Of a stretch of DNA of 64,000 bases, positions 8,358 through 17,097 are shown one piece after another. Source of the stretch: Eubacteriales bacterium (GTDB taxonomy: Bacteria; Bacillota; Clostridia; Oscillospirales; Oscillospiraceae); assembly GCA_030539285.1 (NCBI GenBank), contig JAUNSH010000007.1, positions 1-64,000 of the forward strand, in the 5' to 3' direction. A program made the translations under genes and the position numbers. The notes beneath the pieces are model-generated. The model had not been told where the DNA came from, did not search any database, and saw only the letters and a list, made by a program, of their open reading frames with translations. The stretch's first letter is position 1, and every line of letters begins with the position of its first letter.

Positions 8358-10616
8358 ATGGGTAAGACGAACAATCTTGTGATCGTGGAGTCCCCCTCCA
8401 AGGCAAAGACCATCGGGCAGTACCTTGGCCCCGGCTATACGGTGAAAGCCAGCATGGGCCACCTGCGGGACCTGCCCAAGAGCAAAATGGGTGTGGACAT
8501 CGAGCATAATTTTGCTCCCCAGTATATCCCTGTGCGGGGCAAGGAAGCCCTCATCAAGGAACTGAAAACGGAAGCCGCCAAGGCTGACACCGTTTACCTC
8601 GCGACTGACCCGGACCGGGAGGGCGAGGCCATTTCCTGGCATTTGAAGGAACTTCTGAACCTGCCCGACGACAAGGCTCAGCGGGTGACCTTCAATGAGA
8701 TCACGAAAAAGGTAGTAAAGGATTCTATCCAGCATCCGAGGGACATTGACTATTGTTTGGTTGATGCCCAGCAGGCACGCCGCATTCTGGACAGAATCGT
8801 TGGCTACGAACTGTCGCCCCTGCTGTGGAAGAAGGTGCGCCGCGGGCTGTCTGCCGGCCGTGTCCAGTCCGTTGCCACTCGGATGGTGGTGGACCGGGAG
8901 AATGAAATTCGGGCCTTCCAGCCCAAGGAATACTGGTCTTTGGACGTGACCCTCAACCGGGTGGGCAAGCCCGGCTCCTTTGTTGCGCACTACTACGGCA
9001 GCCCCAAGAAGCGGGAGCTGGAAAACGAGGAGCAGACCAACGCCGTCATCGCCGACATCACCGGGAAGGAATTCACCGTCACCGACGTGAAGAAAGCGGA
9101 AAAGAAGCGTTCCTCCGCCCCTCCCTTCACCACCTCCACCTTACAGCAGGAGGCATCCCGGAAGCTGGGCTTCACCCCGAAGAAGACCATGATGGTGGCC
9201 CAGCAGCTCTATGAAGGCGTGGAAATTGCCGGGGAGGGCACCACGGGCCTGATCACCTATATGCGTACCGACTCCCTGCGGCTTTCCGACGAGGCCATGG
9301 ACGCCGCCGCCGACTTTATCCGCGCCCGCTACGGTAAGGATTATTACTATGGTAGCCATCACGTCTTCAAGACTAAGTCCGGTGCTCAGGATGCCCACGA
9401 AGCCATCCGTCCCTCCCATGTGGAGCTGGAGCCGGAGCGGGTAAAGAGCAGTCTGACCACCGACCAGTATAAGCTCTATAAGCTCATTTGGAGCCGCTTC
9501 CTTGCTACCCAGATGGCAAACGCCATTTTCGACACGGTTTCCATCGATACCGAGTGCGCCGGACACGTCTTCCGGGCCAGCCATCAGAGTATGCGCTTCC
9601 CCGGCTTTATCGCCGTGTATGAGGAAGGCCGGGACGACGACGGTGAAGCCGTTGGCTCCCCGCTGCCGAACCTCGCGGCAGGGGATAAGGCGGTGTCCAC
9701 CAAAAATGAGAAGGCCCAGCACTTCACCCAGCCCCCCGCCCGGTATACGGAGGCCACGCTGGTCAAGGCCATGGAGGAAAAGGGCGTGGGCCGTCCTTCC
9801 ACCTACGCCGCTACCGTGTCCACCATTCAGGACCGGGAGTACGTCATCAAACAGGATAAGCGCCTTGCGCCCACGCCCCTGGGCGAGATCGTCACGGGCC
9901 TGATGGTGGAACGGTTCAACGACATCATCGACGTGGAGTTCACCGCCAACATGGAGTCCCGGCTGGACGCCGTGGAGGAGGGCAAGCAGCAGTGGCAGTC
10001 CCTGCTCTCCGAGTTCTACGATGGCTTCAGCAAGGAGCTGAAGGACGCGGAGGAAGCGCTGGAGGGCGTGCGGCTGAAAGTTCCCGAGGAAGAAACGGAC
10101 GAGGTTTGCGAGCTGTGCGGACGGAAAATGGTCATCAAAACGGGACGGTTTGGGCGGTTTCTGGCCTGTCCCGGCTTCCCGGAGTGCCGCAATACCAAGC
10201 CGCTGGTGGAACGGATGCCCGGGCGCTGCCCCAAGTGCGGCAGCGGGATGCTCAAGCGCAAATCCAAGAAGGGCTACGCCTATTACGCCTGCGAAAAGGG
10301 GCAGGAGTGCGGCTTCATGACCTGGGACGTGCCCACCGCCGAGGACTGCCCGGAGTGCGGACAGACCCTGTTCAAGAAGGCGGGCAAGGGCCGCAACAAG
10401 ACCTTCTGCATCAACGAAAACTGCTCCAAGTTCCTGCCGGAAGACCAGCGGGGCTACTATAAAAAGAAGACCGCAGAAAACGCGGAAGCTGCGGAACCCG
10501 CGGAAGAGGCGGAGCAGAAGCCGAAAAAGACGGCGGCAAAGAAAACCGCCGCAAAGAAAACCACGGCTAAGAAGACGACCACAAAAAAGTCCACCACCAA
10601 GAAGAAGGAGGCCTGA
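8358..10616 (+). CDS. topA: DNA topoisomerase I (type IA)
   Basis: Relaxes negative supercoils by a transient 5'-phosphotyrosine break, 752 residues. The Toprim domain opens with VIVESPSKAKTIG (8-20) and has DPDREGEA (84-91). The active-site Tyr301 lies in ITYMRTDS. Three C-terminal four-Cys zinc modules follow (starting near CELCGRK, CPKCGSG and CPECGQT). The last 35 residues are a Lys/Ala/Thr repeat of the AAKKT type, like a histone tail, which probably strengthens DNA binding. The gene is 19 nt after dprA and 2 nt before trmFO, in one operon. Confidence 0.96.
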   Translation: MGKTNNLVIVESPSKAKTIGQYLGPGYTVKASMGHLRDLPKSKMGVDIEHNFAPQYIPVRGKEALIKELKTEAAKADTVYLATDPDREGEAISWHLKELLNLPDDKAQRVTFNEITKKVVKDSIQHPRDIDYCLVDAQQARRILDRIVGYELSPLLWKKVRRGLSAGRVQSVATRMVVDRENEIRAFQPKEYWSLDVTLNRVGKPGSFVAHYYGSPKKRELENEEQTNAVIADITGKEFTVTDVKKAEKKRSSAPPFTTSTLQQEASRKLGFTPKKTMMVAQQLYEGVEIAGEGTTGLITYMRTDSLRLSDEAMDAAADFIRARYGKDYYYGSHHVFKTKSGAQDAHEAIRPSHVELEPERVKSSLTTDQYKLYKLIWSRFLATQMANAIFDTVSIDTECAGHVFRASHQSMRFPGFIAVYEEGRDDDGEAVGSPLPNLAAGDKAVSTKNEKAQHFTQPPARYTEATLVKAMEEKGVGRPSTYAATVSTIQDREYVIKQDKRLAPTPLGEIVTGLMVERFNDIIDVEFTANMESRLDAVEEGKQQWQSLLSEFYDGFSKELKDAEEALEGVRLKVPEEETDEVCELCGRKMVIKTGRFGRFLACPGFPECRNTKPLVERMPGRCPKCGSGMLKRKSKKGYAYYACEKGQECGFMTWDVPTAEDCPECGQTLFKKAGKGRNKTFCINENCSKFLPEDQRGYYKKKTAENAEAAEPAEEAEQKPKKTAAKKTAAKKTTAKKTTTKKSTTKKKEA

Positions 10617-10618
10617 GT

Positions 10619-11923
10619 ATGCAGGTGAAAGTCATCGGCGCGGGCCTTGCCGGGTGCGAGGCAGCGTGGCAGCTGGCAAACCGGGACATCGATGTGCTTC
10701 TGTATGAAATGAAGCCCAAAAAGATGACCCCCGCCCACCACAGCCCGGATTTCGCGGAGCTGGTGTGCTCCAACTCCCTGCGGGGAGACCGGCTGGAAAA
10801 CGCGGTGGGCCTTTTGAAAGAGGAGCTGCGCCGACTGGACAGTTTGATCCTGTCCTGCGCGGAAGCTACCCGGGTGGAAGCGGGCGGATGCCTTGCGGTA
10901 GACCGGGGCGGTTTCGCGAAAATGGTCACAGAAAAAGTGCGCTCCCACCCCCGAATCACGGTGATCGAGGAAGAAGTGACCCAAATTCCCGAAGGCCCCG
11001 TCATCATCGCCACCGGCCCCCTGACCTCCGACGCTCTGAGCAAGGCCATTGCAGAATACTTTGGCGAGACCGGATATCTGCACTTCTTTGATGCCGCCGC
11101 GCCCTTGGTAACGGCGGAATCCATCGATATGGACCTTGCATGGTGGCAGTCCCGGTATGACCGGGGCACCCCGGATTATGTCAACTGCGCCATGAATCGG
11201 GAAGAATATGAAGCCTTCTGGAACGCCCTGACCACCGCCGAGGAAGCGGAGGTCCACGGCTTTGAGGATAAAAACGTCTTTGAAGGTTGTATGCCCGTGG
11301 AGGTCATGGCCCGCCGGGGCTTTGACACCCTGCGCTACGGCCCGCTGAAGCCCGTTGGCCTGACGGACCCCAGGACTGGGAAGGAGCCTTACGCCGTGGT
11401 GCAGCTGCGGCAGGACAACGCCGCTGGGAGCGTCTTCAATCTGGTGGGCTTCCAGACCCATCTGAAGTTCGGCGAGCAGAAACGGGTATTTTCCATGATT
11501 CCCGCTCTCAAAAACGCGGAATTTGTCCGCTACGGTGTCATGCACCAGAATACCTTCCTGCAAAGCCCGAAACTCCTTGACAAATACTACGCCGACCGCC
11601 GAAACCCCATGGTTGCCTTTGCCGGGCAGATGACCGGTGTGGAAGGGTACGTGGAGTCCACCGCCTCCGGGTATCTCGCGGCGGTTGCCATGGCGGCGAA
11701 GGTCCAGGGTAGGCCCCTGCCTGAGTTCCCCAAAACCACTGCCATCGGCGCGCTGGGCCTGTACATCAGTGACGAGAGCGTGGAAAATTTCCAGCCTATG
11801 AACATCAATTTCAGCATCATCGCTCCTTTGGAGCAGCGAATTCGGAAAAAAGCGGAAAAGAACCTTGCCATTTCCCAGCGGGCGCTGACGGTCATCGACG
11901 CCCTGAAGGAAAGCGGCGTCTAA
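10619..11923 (+). CDS. trmFO: Methylenetetrahydrofolate-tRNA-(uracil-5-)-methyltransferase TrmFO
   Basis: FAD- and folate-dependent enzyme that makes m5U54 in the T-loop of tRNAs, 434 residues. The FAD-binding motif GAGLAGCEAAWQLA is at the N terminus, followed by the family motifs YEMKPKKMTPAH and ELVCSNSLR. The C-terminal half shows FQTHLKFGEQKRVF and the active-site Cys region. The start lies 2 nt after topA, whose end supplies the ribosome site AAGGAGG. The dprA-topA-trmFO order is widely conserved in Firmicutes. Confidence 0.95.
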   Translation: MQVKVIGAGLAGCEAAWQLANRDIDVLLYEMKPKKMTPAHHSPDFAELVCSNSLRGDRLENAVGLLKEELRRLDSLILSCAEATRVEAGGCLAVDRGGFAKMVTEKVRSHPRITVIEEEVTQIPEGPVIIATGPLTSDALSKAIAEYFGETGYLHFFDAAAPLVTAESIDMDLAWWQSRYDRGTPDYVNCAMNREEYEAFWNALTTAEEAEVHGFEDKNVFEGCMPVEVMARRGFDTLRYGPLKPVGLTDPRTGKEPYAVVQLRQDNAAGSVFNLVGFQTHLKFGEQKRVFSMIPALKNAEFVRYGVMHQNTFLQSPKLLDKYYADRRNPMVAFAGQMTGVEGYVESTASGYLAAVAMAAKVQGRPLPEFPKTTAIGALGLYISDESVENFQPMNINFSIIAPLEQRIRKKAEKNLAISQRALTVIDALKESGV

Positions 11924-11939
11924 AGAAAGAGGTGTACCT

Positions 11940-12971
11940 ATGAAGATCATTCTGGATGCCATGGGCGGCGACAATGCCCCGGAGGCTCCCGTTCTGGGTG
12001 CCATCGACGCGGTAAAAACCTACGGCGCGGACATCATTCTGGTGGGCCGGGGAGAGGAAATTCTGGAGGTTCTGAAAAAGAACGGTCTGGAAACTCTGCC
12101 CGAGGGCATCGAGATCGCCCACGCCGATGACGTGGTGGATATGCACGACGATCCCGGTACGGTGCTCCATAAGCGGAAGAATTCCTCCATGGTCATTGGC
12201 CTGAAAATGCTCTCTGACGGCAAGGGCGATGCCTTTGTGTCCGCCGGCTCCACCGGGGCATTGCTCACCGGGGCGACCCTGCTGGTCAAACGGGTCCGGG
12301 GCATTCGCCGGGCTTCTATGGCCCCCGCCATGCCCACCAAGGCGGGCACCAAGGTCATTGTCTGTGACTGCGGCGCCAACGCCGAGTGCACCCCGGAATT
12401 TCTGCTGCAATTCGGTCTGGTGGCATCTGCTTACAGTAAGTATACATTGGGCGTTGAGAACCCCAAGGTGGGACTTCTCAACATCGGCGCCGAGGACTCT
12501 AAGGGCACCCAGCTGCAAAAGGACGCTTATGCCCTGCTGAAAGATGCCGGGGACAAGGGCCTGCTGAACTTTACCGGTAATGTGGAAGCCCGGGACGTAC
12601 CCCTGGGCGCGGTGGACGTGGTGGTCTGCGACGGCTTCAACGGCAACGTCCTCATTAAGTCCATCGAGGGCACCGCCATGTTCATGGGCAGCCAGCTCAA
12701 GCGGATGTTCAAGAAAAATATTGGCTCTAAGATCGGCTATCTCCTGTGCAAGTCCGGCGTGAAGGACCTCATGAAGCTCCTTGACTACCGTGAGATCGGC
12801 GGCACCCAGTTCCTTGGCATCAAAAAGCCTGTCATCAAGGCCCACGGCTCCTCCGACGCCCTGGCCTTCCGCAACGCGGTGAAGCAGGCCATGACTGCGG
12901 CGGAAGGAAACTTCACGCCCCAGCTGGAGAAGACCCTTGCCGCCCTGAAGGGAAGTGAAGCCGATGCTTAA
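11940..12971 (+). CDS. plsX: Phosphate acyltransferase PlsX
   Basis: Converts acyl-ACP to acyl-phosphate for PlsY, the first step of phospholipid synthesis, at the membrane surface; 343 residues. MKIILDAMGGDNAPEAPVLG is the typical N terminus, with later VSAGSTGALL and VVCDGFNGNVLIKSIEG motifs. AAGAGGTG precedes the ATG. In most Firmicutes plsX is followed by fabD, fabG and acpP; here the gene overlaps rnc by 8 nt, so those genes must lie elsewhere. Confidence 0.95.
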   Translation: MKIILDAMGGDNAPEAPVLGAIDAVKTYGADIILVGRGEEILEVLKKNGLETLPEGIEIAHADDVVDMHDDPGTVLHKRKNSSMVIGLKMLSDGKGDAFVSAGSTGALLTGATLLVKRVRGIRRASMAPAMPTKAGTKVIVCDCGANAECTPEFLLQFGLVASAYSKYTLGVENPKVGLLNIGAEDSKGTQLQKDAYALLKDAGDKGLLNFTGNVEARDVPLGAVDVVVCDGFNGNVLIKSIEGTAMFMGSQLKRMFKKNIGSKIGYLLCKSGVKDLMKLLDYREIGGTQFLGIKKPVIKAHGSSDALAFRNAVKQAMTAAEGNFTPQLEKTLAALKGSEADA

Positions 12972-13650
12972 GGATCTGGAAGCGGTCATCGGTTATAAAT
13001 TCCACAACATTTCCCTCCTGCAAAACGCCCTGACCCATTCCTCCTACGCCAACGAGCGCTGGCACAACAGTTTGCTCAGCAACGAACGGCTGGAATTCTT
13101 AGGGGACAGCGTACTGGGCATGCTGGTGGCGGAGTACCTGTACCGGAACTTCCCCAACCGTCCCGAGGGCGAGCTGACCCGGATGCGGGCGGACATGGTC
13201 TGCGAGCAGACCCTGGCCGCGGCGGCAAACCGCATCGGGCTGGGCCAGCATCTTCTTCTCGGCCACGGCGAGGAGCAGGGCGGCGGCAGGACCCGCAGCT
13301 CCATTCTGGCCGATGCCATGGAGTCCGTCATCGCGGCGAGCTTCCTGGACGGCGGCATGGAAGCGGCCCTGCAGATCGTGCGAACCTTCATTTTTGTGGA
13401 GGTGCCGGTGACGAAGCTCCACAACGCGGACTACAAGACCCAGCTTCAGGAGATGGTCCAGCAGAAAAAGAACCAGGTTCTTTCCTATGAGCTGGTAGGC
13501 CAGTCCGGCCCCGACCACGATAAGAAATTTGATGTGAAGGTAACCCTGAACGGAAGCGTTGTCGGCTTCGGCAGCGGCAGCAGCAAGAAGCGGGCAGAGC
13601 AGGACGCCGCAAGGGCCGCCATCGAAAAGCTGTTCCCCGAACAAAAATAA
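12964..13650 (+). CDS. rnc: Ribonuclease III
   Basis: Double-strand-specific endoribonuclease that processes rRNA and structured transcripts, 228 residues. The RNase III signature NERLEFLGDSVL and the second acidic cluster (DAMESVIAA) are present in the catalytic half. A C-terminal dsRNA-binding domain ends with SKKRAEQDAARAAIEKL. The ATG at 12964 is chosen because GGAAG (12951-12955) is 8 nt away; an in-frame GTG at 12955 is a weaker alternative. The gene overlaps plsX. The downstream smc/ftsY genes common in Firmicutes are absent here. Confidence 0.94.
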   Translation: MLKDLEAVIGYKFHNISLLQNALTHSSYANERWHNSLLSNERLEFLGDSVLGMLVAEYLYRNFPNRPEGELTRMRADMVCEQTLAAAANRIGLGQHLLLGHGEEQGGGRTRSSILADAMESVIAASFLDGGMEAALQIVRTFIFVEVPVTKLHNADYKTQLQEMVQQKKNQVLSYELVGQSGPDHDKKFDVKVTLNGSVVGFGSGSSKKRAEQDAARAAIEKLFPEQK

Positions 13651-13652
13651 AA

Positions 13653-13798
13653 GCTGACAGTTGACAATTGACAGTTGACAGTTAAAGCGTTTGCGTGTGA
13701 GATCACGATGACACGAAGCGTCCGTTTGAGCGTACTATGGAATAGGTCCCGAAGGGATACCATAATTGTCCATTGTCAATTCTCAATTGTCAATTGCG
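13653..13798. repeat. element bounded by inverted period-7 arrays
   Basis: The left end is gctgaca / gttgaca / attgaca / gttgaca / gttaaag (13653-13687). The right end, 13762-13798, is a period-7 run of aattgtc-type words, roughly the complement of the left array. The 75 nt between have no gene. The element sits between the rnc stop and the ribosome site of the next gene and could fold into one long imperfect hairpin. Confidence 0.65.
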
Positions 13799-13814
13799 TA
13801 GAGAGGAGATTTTT

Positions 13815-14909
13815 ATGGATCTGTATGAGAAACTGCTGGAAGTTTCCAGAGCCTTTCGCATCGAATATGACTATCTTGGTTACGAGACCATCCAGATGGG
13901 CAACGTCAACCGTACTTACAAGGTGAATTTCCGCCTGCCCGACGGGAATCCCAAGTCCTTTCTGGTGCAGAACGTCAATACCTACGCGTTCCGCAATCCC
14001 ATCGGCCTGATGGACAACATCGACAAGGTCACGGAGCACATCAGGGCCAAGAAGCCGGGGCAGCTGGCCCTGCACTTCCACCACACCGCTGACCGGAAGA
14101 CCTACCTGGCTGACGGGGAGAATTTCTGGCGGATGACGAACTTCGTTCCCTCCGTCACCTTCAACACTGTGACGGATATGAATGTGGTGCGAAACGCCGG
14201 CAAGGCCTTCGGCGGATTCCAGATGGATCTGGCGGATTTTGACATTTCCGAGCTGACGGAGACCATTCCGGGCTTCCACAATACCCGCAAGCGCTATGCC
14301 GACTTCCTGCGTTCCGTGCAGGAGGATAAGGCCGGGCGGGCCAGCCAGGTCCGGGAGGAGATCGACTATCTTGTTTCCGTGCAGGATCAGGCCTGCTGCC
14401 TGACGGACCTGTATAACGCCGGAAAGCTCCCCCTGCGGGTGACCCACAACGACACCAAGATCAATAACGTCCTGTTCACTCCGGAGGAGCACAAGGCCAT
14501 GATCGTCATTGATCTGGACACCGTCATGCCCGGCCTCATCGGCCACGACTTCGGCGATGCCATCCGTTTTGCCGCCAATTTCGTGGAGGAGGACTGCCCG
14601 GAGCCGGAAAAGGCCGGGGTGAATCTGGCAGTTTTCCGTGCCTTCGCCGAGGGCTTCCTGTCCATGACCGCAAAGACCATGACGGACACGGAGGTGGGGA
14701 CGCTGGCCATGAGCTGCTTCGTCCTGACGGCGGAGCTGGCTACCCGGTTCCTTGCGGACTATCTGGACGGCGACCTGTATTTCAACATCAAAAGCCCCGA
14801 CCATAATCTGGTCCGCACCCGCTGCCAGATCGCGCTGGCAAAGGATATGCTGAAGCACATGGACGAAATGGAAAGAATCGTCCGAGACTGTGTTGATCAG
14901 TGGAGATGA
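13815..14909 (+). CDS. nahK: N-acetylhexosamine 1-kinase (APH-fold)
   Basis: Predicted cytoplasmic kinase that phosphorylates GlcNAc/GalNAc at C1, 364 residues against about 359 in the bifidobacterial enzyme. The aminoglycoside-phosphotransferase fold is shown by the catalytic loop RVTHNDTKINN (208-218, base Asp213) and the metal motif IDLDTVMPG (232-240). The C-terminal run RFLADYLDGDLYF and NLVRTRCQIALAK closely resembles remembered NahK sequences. In bifidobacteria nahK sits beside lacto-N-biose phosphorylase and galT; neither is here, so the gene is solitary. It may feed amino-sugar-1-phosphates to UDP-sugar synthesis. GAGAGGAG precedes the ATG. Confidence 0.82.
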   Translation: MDLYEKLLEVSRAFRIEYDYLGYETIQMGNVNRTYKVNFRLPDGNPKSFLVQNVNTYAFRNPIGLMDNIDKVTEHIRAKKPGQLALHFHHTADRKTYLADGENFWRMTNFVPSVTFNTVTDMNVVRNAGKAFGGFQMDLADFDISELTETIPGFHNTRKRYADFLRSVQEDKAGRASQVREEIDYLVSVQDQACCLTDLYNAGKLPLRVTHNDTKINNVLFTPEEHKAMIVIDLDTVMPGLIGHDFGDAIRFAANFVEEDCPEPEKAGVNLAVFRAFAEGFLSMTAKTMTDTEVGTLAMSCFVLTAELATRFLADYLDGDLYFNIKSPDHNLVRTRCQIALAKDMLKHMDEMERIVRDCVDQWR

Positions 14910-14916
14910 TCTCTGA

Positions 14917-14955
14917 CTGCCCCAAACCCCCTTCGGGGCTTTGGGGCAGATTTTT
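14917..14955 (+). terminator. rho-independent terminator of the kinase gene
   Basis: ctgccccaaa pairs with tttggggcag, with an inner cccc-ttc-gggg extension, and attttt follows. It is 8 nt after the stop. Confidence 0.85.
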
Positions 14956-15062
14956 GCAGCCTGAGATGTATTTTCGGCGAGGTACACGCCCTGACCGAAA
15001 ATGATTTGGACTCCACTTGCCGCATTCGCGGCAAACTCTGCGAGGCTTTTTTGACAAGCTGT
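14956..15062. other. hairpin-rich non-coding segment between two terminators
   Basis: It contains a ttttcgg / ccgaaaa stem with a 17-nt loop and a ttgccgc-attc-gcggcaa hairpin, then a run of six T (15047-15052). No reading frame with a ribosome site is seen. It may be another dispersed repeat or a short untranslated RNA. Confidence 0.4.
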
Positions 15063-15089
15063 GAGACGCCTAAACGGGCGTCTCTTTTT
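15063..15089. terminator. terminator-like hairpin upstream of polysaccharide unit 1
   Basis: gagacgcc / ggcgtctc form an 8-bp stem followed by ttttta. Confidence 0.65.
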
Positions 15090-15105
15090 ATGCGGAAACT
15101 ACTGC

Positions 15106-15134
15106 TTGCTGTATTCGACACAATGTGTTATAAT
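15106..15134 (+). promoter_or_regulatory. sigma-A promoter of polysaccharide unit 1
   Basis: TTGCTG (15106-15111), a 17-nt spacer and a perfect TATAAT (15129-15134) lie about 67 nt before the first gene of the polysaccharide block. Confidence 0.7.
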
Positions 15135-15200
15135 AAAACGAACTATGCAGACAATAGGAAATGCCGGGCTCTGCGCCGGCAATACAGAGGGTGAATAAAC

Positions 15201-17078
15201 ATGAAAATCAGAAGACCGGGTTTTCTGAATATTGCGGTATTGTCCAAGGTCCTGCTGATCATGTCTTTGGATGTGATCATGACCATGGCTTCCTTCTTTC
15301 TGGGCCTGTGGTTCCGCTATGATTTTTCCTTTCAGGAGATGCGCGCGGAGCATTTGGCGGGCTTTCTGTCTGCCATCGGCCCATGGTGTGCCATTACGGT
15401 GCTGGTGTTCGCCTGCTTCCGGCTGTACAGCAGTATCTGGGCCTTTGTCAGCACCTCCGAGGTGTTCCGCATCATCGGCGCCTATCTGGTGCTGGCGGTG
15501 ATCGGTGTTACACTGTTCCACTTTGACGGCCTGCTGATGCCCCGGGCCAGTATGGTGGTGGGATTTCTGATCAGCTTTGTGTGCACGGTAGCCATTCGGT
15601 TTTCCTACCGCCTGCTGCGAACGGCCCAAAAGCAGATCAGCCATATGACCCACGCCTCCGGGGTGAAAAATGTCATGCTCATCGGCGCGGGCGACGCGGG
15701 CCGGGCCTTGGCGATGGAGTTCAGCAACAGTGATTACGTCAGGGACCACCTGTCCTGCGTCATTGACGACAACCCGGTGAAGCTCAATAAGCGGCTGTGC
15801 GGCGCGCCCATTGTGGGAGGCCGCTACGATATCCCGGAGATGGCCAAGCAGTACAAGATCAGCAAGATCATCTTCGCCATCCCCAGCTGTCCGGCCAAGA
15901 CCCGCAAGGAAATTCTGGACATTTGCAGCACCACCGGCTGTGAGGTGCAGCTGCTGCCGGGCATCTATCAGATGGTCAACGGCGATGTCAGCGTCAGTAA
16001 GCTGCGCCGGGTGGATCCCCAGGACCTGCTGGGCCGGGACCCCATTCAGGTCAATCTGGAGGAGATCTTCGACTACATCCACGGGAAAGTGGTGCTGGTC
16101 ACCGGCGGCGGAGGAAGCATCGGCAGCGAGCTTTGCCGTCAGATCGCCGGGGCGGGGCCGGAAATGCTGATCATCTTCGACATTTATGAGAACAACGCCT
16201 ACGATATTCAGCAGGAGCTGAAGCGCAGTTACCCGGAGCTGAACCTGCAGGTGCTGATCGGCTCTGTGCGCAACACCAATCGGGTGGAGTATGTGGTGGG
16301 CCGGTACCGTCCGGACCTGATCTTCCACGCCGCGGCCCACAAGCACGTGCCCCTGATGGAGGACAGCCCCAACGAGGCGATTAAGAATAACGTCTTCGGC
16401 ACCTATAAAATGGCAAAGGCCGCCGCCAAATTTGACGTGAAGCGGTTCGTGCTGATCTCCACGGACAAGGCGGTGAACCCCACCAACATCATGGGCGCTT
16501 CCAAGCGGCTGTGCGAAATGGTGGTGCAGATGATGAACCGGGAATCCAAAACCGAGTTTGTGGCGGTGCGGTTCGGCAATGTCCTTGGCAGCAACGGAAG
16601 CGTCATCCCGCTGTTTAAGAAGCAGATCGAGGCGGGCGGCCCGGTCACCGTGACCCATCCCGACATCATCCGCTATTTTATGACCATTCCCGAAGCGGTG
16701 AGCCTGGTGCTTCAGGCGGGCTATTATGCCAGGGGCGGCGAGATTTTCGTGCTGGACATGGGCGAGCCTGTGAAGATCGACACCATGGCCCGGAATATGA
16801 TCCGCCTCAGCGGTTACGAGCCGGATGTGGATATCAAGATCGAGTACACCGGCCTGCGCCCCGGCGAGAAGCTCTATGAGGAGCTGCTCATGAAGGAGGA
16901 GGGGATGCAGGAGACGGCCAACAAGCTCATCCATATCGGCAAGCCCATCGAAATGGACGATGAAAAATTCCGCCGGCAGCTGGACATGCTGGACAAGGCC
17001 TGTAAGGCGGAGGTCAGCAACATGAAGGATATTGTGGCGGAAATCGTGCCAACCTATCAGCAGAAAGTGGAAGTATAA
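15201..17078 (+). CDS. Membrane-bound nucleotide-sugar 4,6-dehydratase (PglF/CapD type)
   Basis: Converts a UDP-HexNAc, probably UDP-GlcNAc, into its 4-keto-6-deoxy form at the inner membrane face; 625 residues. Four predicted membrane helices occupy about 12-135. A CoA-binding-like Rossmann domain follows (LIGAGDAGRA, 160-169), then the extended SDR domain with TGGGGSIGSE (301-310) and STDKAVNPTNIMGASK (420-435). The Met in place of the usual SDR Tyr in the last motif is normal for this family. It is the first gene of the cluster. A second, soluble dehydratase (19816) suggests two different deoxysugars. Confidence 0.9.
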   Translation: MKIRRPGFLNIAVLSKVLLIMSLDVIMTMASFFLGLWFRYDFSFQEMRAEHLAGFLSAIGPWCAITVLVFACFRLYSSIWAFVSTSEVFRIIGAYLVLAVIGVTLFHFDGLLMPRASMVVGFLISFVCTVAIRFSYRLLRTAQKQISHMTHASGVKNVMLIGAGDAGRALAMEFSNSDYVRDHLSCVIDDNPVKLNKRLCGAPIVGGRYDIPEMAKQYKISKIIFAIPSCPAKTRKEILDICSTTGCEVQLLPGIYQMVNGDVSVSKLRRVDPQDLLGRDPIQVNLEEIFDYIHGKVVLVTGGGGSIGSELCRQIAGAGPEMLIIFDIYENNAYDIQQELKRSYPELNLQVLIGSVRNTNRVEYVVGRYRPDLIFHAAAHKHVPLMEDSPNEAIKNNVFGTYKMAKAAAKFDVKRFVLISTDKAVNPTNIMGASKRLCEMVVQMMNRESKTEFVAVRFGNVLGSNGSVIPLFKKQIEAGGPVTVTHPDIIRYFMTIPEAVSLVLQAGYYARGGEIFVLDMGEPVKIDTMARNMIRLSGYEPDVDIKIEYTGLRPGEKLYEELLMKEEGMQETANKLIHIGKPIEMDDEKFRRQLDMLDKACKAEVSNMKDIVAEIVPTYQQKVEV

Positions 17079-17097
17079 CCGGAAAAGGGGAAGATTC

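Noticed and set aside
10457..12004. 515-codon open frame on the minus strand
   Set aside because: Antisense of trmFO and the topA end; no motifs, and it would cross two well-supported genes.
13653..13798. Heptad arrays as CRISPR repeats, iterons or DnaA boxes
   Set aside because: Units are contiguous without spacers, too short for CRISPR, do not match the DnaA box, and sit near no replication gene.
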